Below are positions 60,334-64,000 of a stretch of DNA of 64,000 nt, one piece after another. This DNA is from Amborella trichopoda (lineage: Eukaryota > Streptophyta > Magnoliopsida > Amborellales > Amborellaceae). Made by a program: the position numbers and the translations under genes. The DNA lies in the NCBI RefSeq assembly GCF_000471905.2, contig NW_006497560.1, forward strand, positions 274,265 to 338,264, read 5' to 3'. Numbering within the stretch: the stretch's first letter is position 1; every line of letters begins with the position of its first letter. The notes beneath the pieces are model-generated. The model had not been told where the DNA came from. It saw only the letters and a program-made list of their open reading frames with translations, and searched no databases.

Positions 60334-61111
60334 NNNNNNNNNNNNNNNNNNNNNNNNNNNNNNNNNNNNNNNNNNNNNNNNNNNNNNNNNNNNNNNNNNN
60401 NNNNNNNNNNNNNNNNNNNNNNNNNNNNNNNNNNNNNNNNNNNNNNNNNNNNNNNNNNNNNNNNNNNNNNNNNNNNNNNNNNNNNNNNNNNNNNNNNNNN
60501 NNNNNNNNNNNNNNNNNNNNNNNNNNNNNNNNNNNNNNNNNNNNNNNNNNNNNNNNNNNNNNNNNNNNNNNNNNNNNNNNNNNNNNNNNNNNNNNNNNNN
60601 NNNNNNNNNNNNNNNNNNNNNNNNNNNNNNNNNNNNNNNNNNNNNNNNNNNNNNNNNNNNNNNNNNNNNNNNNNNNNNNNNNNNNNNNNNNNNNNNNNNN
60701 NNNNNNNNNNNNNNNNNNNNNNNNNNNNNNNNNNNNNNNNNNNNNNNNNNNNNNNNNNNNNNNNNNNNNNNNNNNNNNNNNNNNNNNNNNNNNNNNNNNN
60801 NNNNNNNNNNNNNNNNNNNNNNNNNNNNNNNNNNNNNNNNNNNNNNNNNNNNNNNNNNNNNNNNNNNNNNNNNNNNNNNNNNNNNNNNNNNNNNNNNNNN
60901 NNNNNNNNNNNNNNNNNNNNNNNNNNNNNNNNNNNNNNNNNNNNNNNNNNNNNNNNNNNNNNNNNNNNNNNNNNNNNNNNNNNNNNNNNNNNNNNNNNNN
61001 NNNNNNNNNNNNNNNNNNNNNNNNNNNNNNNNNNNNNNNNNNNNNNNNNNNNNNNNNNNNNNNNNNNNNNNNNNNNNNNNNNNNNNNNNNNNNNNNNNNN
61101 NNNNNNNNNNN
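60334..61111. other. assembly gap (Ns)
   Basis: A run of 778 unknown bases flanked on both sides by (CT)n microsatellite sequence (up to 60333 and from 61124). Such tracts often stop assembly. The true length is unknown. Confidence 0.98.
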
Positions 61112-61121
61112 CTACTACCTA

Positions 61122-61171
<50 letters not shown>
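61112..61171. repeat. (CT)n microsatellite
   Basis: A pure CT dinucleotide run after CTACTACCTACTA, at the right edge of the gap. Confidence 0.95.
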
Positions 61172-61176
<5 letters not shown>

Positions 61177-63118
61177 TATGGGACATTCTCACCCATTGAA
61201 ACCACTTCCTATTTATCTTTAATCTTTCTTAGGGAGATTTGATAAAAGAAATCTTAACTATACCTATTGCACTATCTGCTATTATATGGTGCTTCAATAC
61301 CATCTCATACATACCATACTGAAATGGGACTATGTCCCGAGCTATATCACAAAATATACGAATTTGATCATATTCTGGCTTTTACTTTCTAATTTAGTCG
61401 TTCATATATTTTGTTATCCATCAATCTCTAGTCTCATTAAAAAAAATGAAACAAAATATGTTTATCATATCTAAATCCTGAATATATATTGTACAAATTG
61501 AGCAAAGTAATGGAATCAAAGCAAGAAGCTGCATGATAGCAATGTAAGTCAACTCCGAACAGCCATTAAGATCTCCACTGTGAATTTCTATAATACAAAT
61601 TCACATTGTATTGAGGTGAAATTCTCTAAGGGGACCTACTTTTAGTTAAATGGAAGCATGGGTCTGTAAAATTTCTGATAAATTAATCCAAACAGATTTA
61701 TTATTATTGTTGTTGTTATTGCAAATAAATAATGAAAATGTAAAGAGAAATGAATTTGGGAAAAGAGTAAAAGAAAAAGTTGCAAAATTCAAAAACATAG
61801 CATACTCCTGCGGGAGCGGGCTACTTGGGAGAATTTTTTTATCTTAAATTTTGGATCCATCTATTGATGATTAATTATATTTTTAAGATAGATATTGTAT
61901 TCTTCAACACCTAGATCTTGCATCCAAAAATTGGACGGCGCGTGTTGTTAGGGATTTTGCAGTTTTCACTGTCACCCTAATCCCAAAATTCGACAGCACC
62001 TCCCGTTATCCGGGATTAGTGTTCAAAAGAAAAATACCAGAACAATCCAAGTACCTGTCGAATTCCTGTAGGAATTAAAATAGGTTTCAAAGGTTATATC
62101 TGGCAATAAAAAAGCTCCTAGTGCATGTCGAATTCCCATAGGAATTGGATCACGTTCGGAGGTTACACAGAGTGACAATGGATGTCCAGGATATGCAGGC
62201 ACGAGAGTTCACTTTCTTTGAAGTGTTGATCACCCCCTACCCGGCAGCAATAGGGTCTCTGGTGAATACACCCCAAGGATACAACTATATCAAAATCTTC
62301 CTGAGTTACTAAGTTGCATGCTCAAAAACTCGCTTAAAATCACAACAAAAATATATTGATCTCACTGTCAAATTGGTCATGGACACAAGAGCTCAATTTG
62401 ACAGTAAATAGAATCGAAATATCTAAGAAATACCTCTCCTGATTTCAAAATCTATGTTTCTCTTTCATGCCTGACCTCCTTCTTTTTCATCTATGAGTTC
62501 ACTATCTCTCTTAATGCTTCACCTTCAACACTAGGAACTCCCCTGGTTTCTAACATGAGTTCACTGTTGTCCTAAAAGCCTCTCGCCTTTCATTCCCATG
62601 AGTTAACTATTTTATTTTAAAGCCTCATGCCTTTCTTTTGTACATCTCTCTCTCTCTTAATGCAAGGCCCTTCTACATGTGATAATATTATTTCAAATCC
62701 CATCTCGAACGTGGTGAAAGGGGAGTGTGAAAAGGTAGAACATGGAGAGAGAGAGAGAGGTGTCAACTTACATGGAACGTGACAACAAATGGAGAAGTAA
62801 GAGGAAGGTGATGTAAGCATGAGATAAATATACAATGACAATTCAAGCACGAGGTAGCAACATTAAATGTGGTGGAGATAGAGTGAAAAGAAAGGAGGTT
62901 AACAGGTGGTGGTCCAAAGGCACCACAAAAGCAAAGTGGACCATCAATAAAAAGAAACAAGAAAATAGGTTTGAAACTCATAATTTGAAAAATAAATTAA
63001 CACATGGTCGATCTTGGGACATTACTTCTTTTTTTTCATTTTTCTTTTTCTTTTTCTTGAGGCTGGTCATTGGGTTTCAAAAGTTACAATCTAAAAAAAA
63101 AAATCAGTTGTATTGAAT
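61172..63118. other. anonymous AT-rich sequence
   Basis: No gene was recognised. A short imperfect repeat with TGTCGAATTCC and TAGGAATT occurs at about 62057 and 62128. Confidence 0.45.
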
Positions 63119-63415
63119 GTTCAGATAAGGTCTAGAACCATAATATCACTATTATTAAATGTCCATATAAGTTCATAATATAAAAGTTACAAAAACCTAT
63201 ATCCAGAAGCTTTTATTGGACACATTAGCACGAGGTAAACTCATGCCTATAATATCACTACTATTAGATGTTAAGAAGACAATATATCACTACTATTAGA
63301 TGTTCAAAAAAAATTATCAAAAAAAAATGTTCAAATACGTTATAATATAAAAAGTTACCTAGATCTATACCCCAAAGCTCGTATTGATGGACATGTTTGC
63401 ACAAGGCAAACTCGT
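63119..63415. repeat. diverged tandem duplication, about 160-bp unit
   Basis: Blocks ATATCACTA(T/C)TATTA(A/G)ATGT, then TATAATATAAAA, AGTTAC, TATA(T/C)CC, AAGCT and GGACA, and (A/G)CAAGG-like CAAACTC(G/A)TGC, occur twice in the same order (from about 63149 and about 63285). Confidence 0.65.
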
Positions 63416-63419
63416 GCTT

Positions 63420-64000
63420 TATATATGAAGATTCAAGAATTGGAATCTCCTAGGCTGAAGATGATCAACAGCAAGAGACTTCTCTAACTCTCCTAGTGTT
63501 GGGTTTCGTGGCCTTTAAAGGCCTAGAGAGCATGAAAATAAAATTAAATTATAGTGGAGTCTGCACTTTAGTGGGAGTGTATGCGTTTAACTAGACCTAG
63601 GGTTGGGCAGTTTATGGCCCAAGCCATGTCTAAAACCGTCTTCTGAGCATAAGCATTACTGTTGAGGGTCCATTGTGGGTCATCCCTAGTTGAGGTTGTA
63701 GGTGATATATAGTCTAGGATGCTCTTTATACAATACTTGTACTTGGCACTCAACTTAAAAATTTTTTTTTTTTTTGGAATGTTAACATTGTATTGCTATA
63801 AGAAGAGAGAGTATAACTGTAAGAGGAGAGAGAGGACCAAGATTACCCACGAGACAGGTATCTTGGTCAAAAACTAGGTCAAGAGACCCAATACAAAAAG
63901 TTGGCCTTGTAACATGCTAAAAAGCAAAAAAAAAGTAGTAACCAAAAAAAGGGGTTATAAGAATACCCAAGTACAAGTAGAAGGGATAGGCTAACTACGG
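63420..64000. other. anonymous sequence at window end
   Basis: A T run at 63759-63775 followed by GGAATGTTAACATTGTATT could be the reversed poly(A) end of a LINE on the minus strand, but no LINE coding is visible before the edge. Confidence 0.3.

Noticed and set aside
60185-61222. A 345-codon open frame on the plus strand
   Set aside because: Most of it is Ns; the remainder is CT repeat translation.

Overview
This is nuclear DNA of a flowering plant, from a draft assembly with one run of Ns at 60334-61111. The evidence is an interrupted plant gene with GT-AG introns, AT-rich introns full of plant-type retroelements (Ty1/copia, RTE LINEs) and Ac-like hAT DNA transposons, and a protein that is clearly the plant-specific IRE/IREH1 AGC-type kinase. 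The sequence does not tell me the species. The long repeat-filled introns suggest a mid-sized or large genome.

One host gene dominates. An IREH1-like serine/threonine kinase gene runs on the minus strand from at least 55699 down to its stop codon at 14362. I could place sixteen coding exons with matching splice sites and a continuous reading frame of 1071 residues. About 200 N-terminal residues, judged from the family, lie further upstream or in the N gap and were not found. The exons are normal, but the introns are swollen. The intron between 38321 and 16139 is 22.2 kb, the one holding 40422-43261 contains a solo LTR, and two others carry RTE LINE tails.

The 22-kb intron holds a nest of insertions. 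A copia element (A, 16379 to about 38055) carries two hAT transposons. Hat C (19117-20402) is internally deleted. Hat B (about 20888-36913) is of full-length type and was itself split by a second copia element (D, 22244-34802). Copia D in turn carries three more hAT insertions: E (25350-27159), F (28831-32328) and a short non-autonomous element G (33099-33728). The depth is therefore host intron, copia A, hat B, copia D, hat E/F/G.

Left of the gene (1-14361) there is no recognisable host gene. It holds a CT-rich repeat, an AT-rich stretch, a minus-strand copia relic with a long LTR (about 2520-6530), and a direct tandem repeat of about 3.28 kb (about 6670-9890 and 9950-13107), each copy with a 36-bp minisatellite. 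Right of the visible kinase exons (55700-64000) the sequence is mostly anonymous. It has a possible two-exon fragment of an unidentified hydrophobic protein (58130-58804), a hAT terminus, small tandem duplications and the gap.

I found no CRISPR array, rRNA or credible tRNA gene. The most unusual content is the four-level nest inside a kinase intron and the hAT derivatives that keep only BED zinc fingers and acidic tails.
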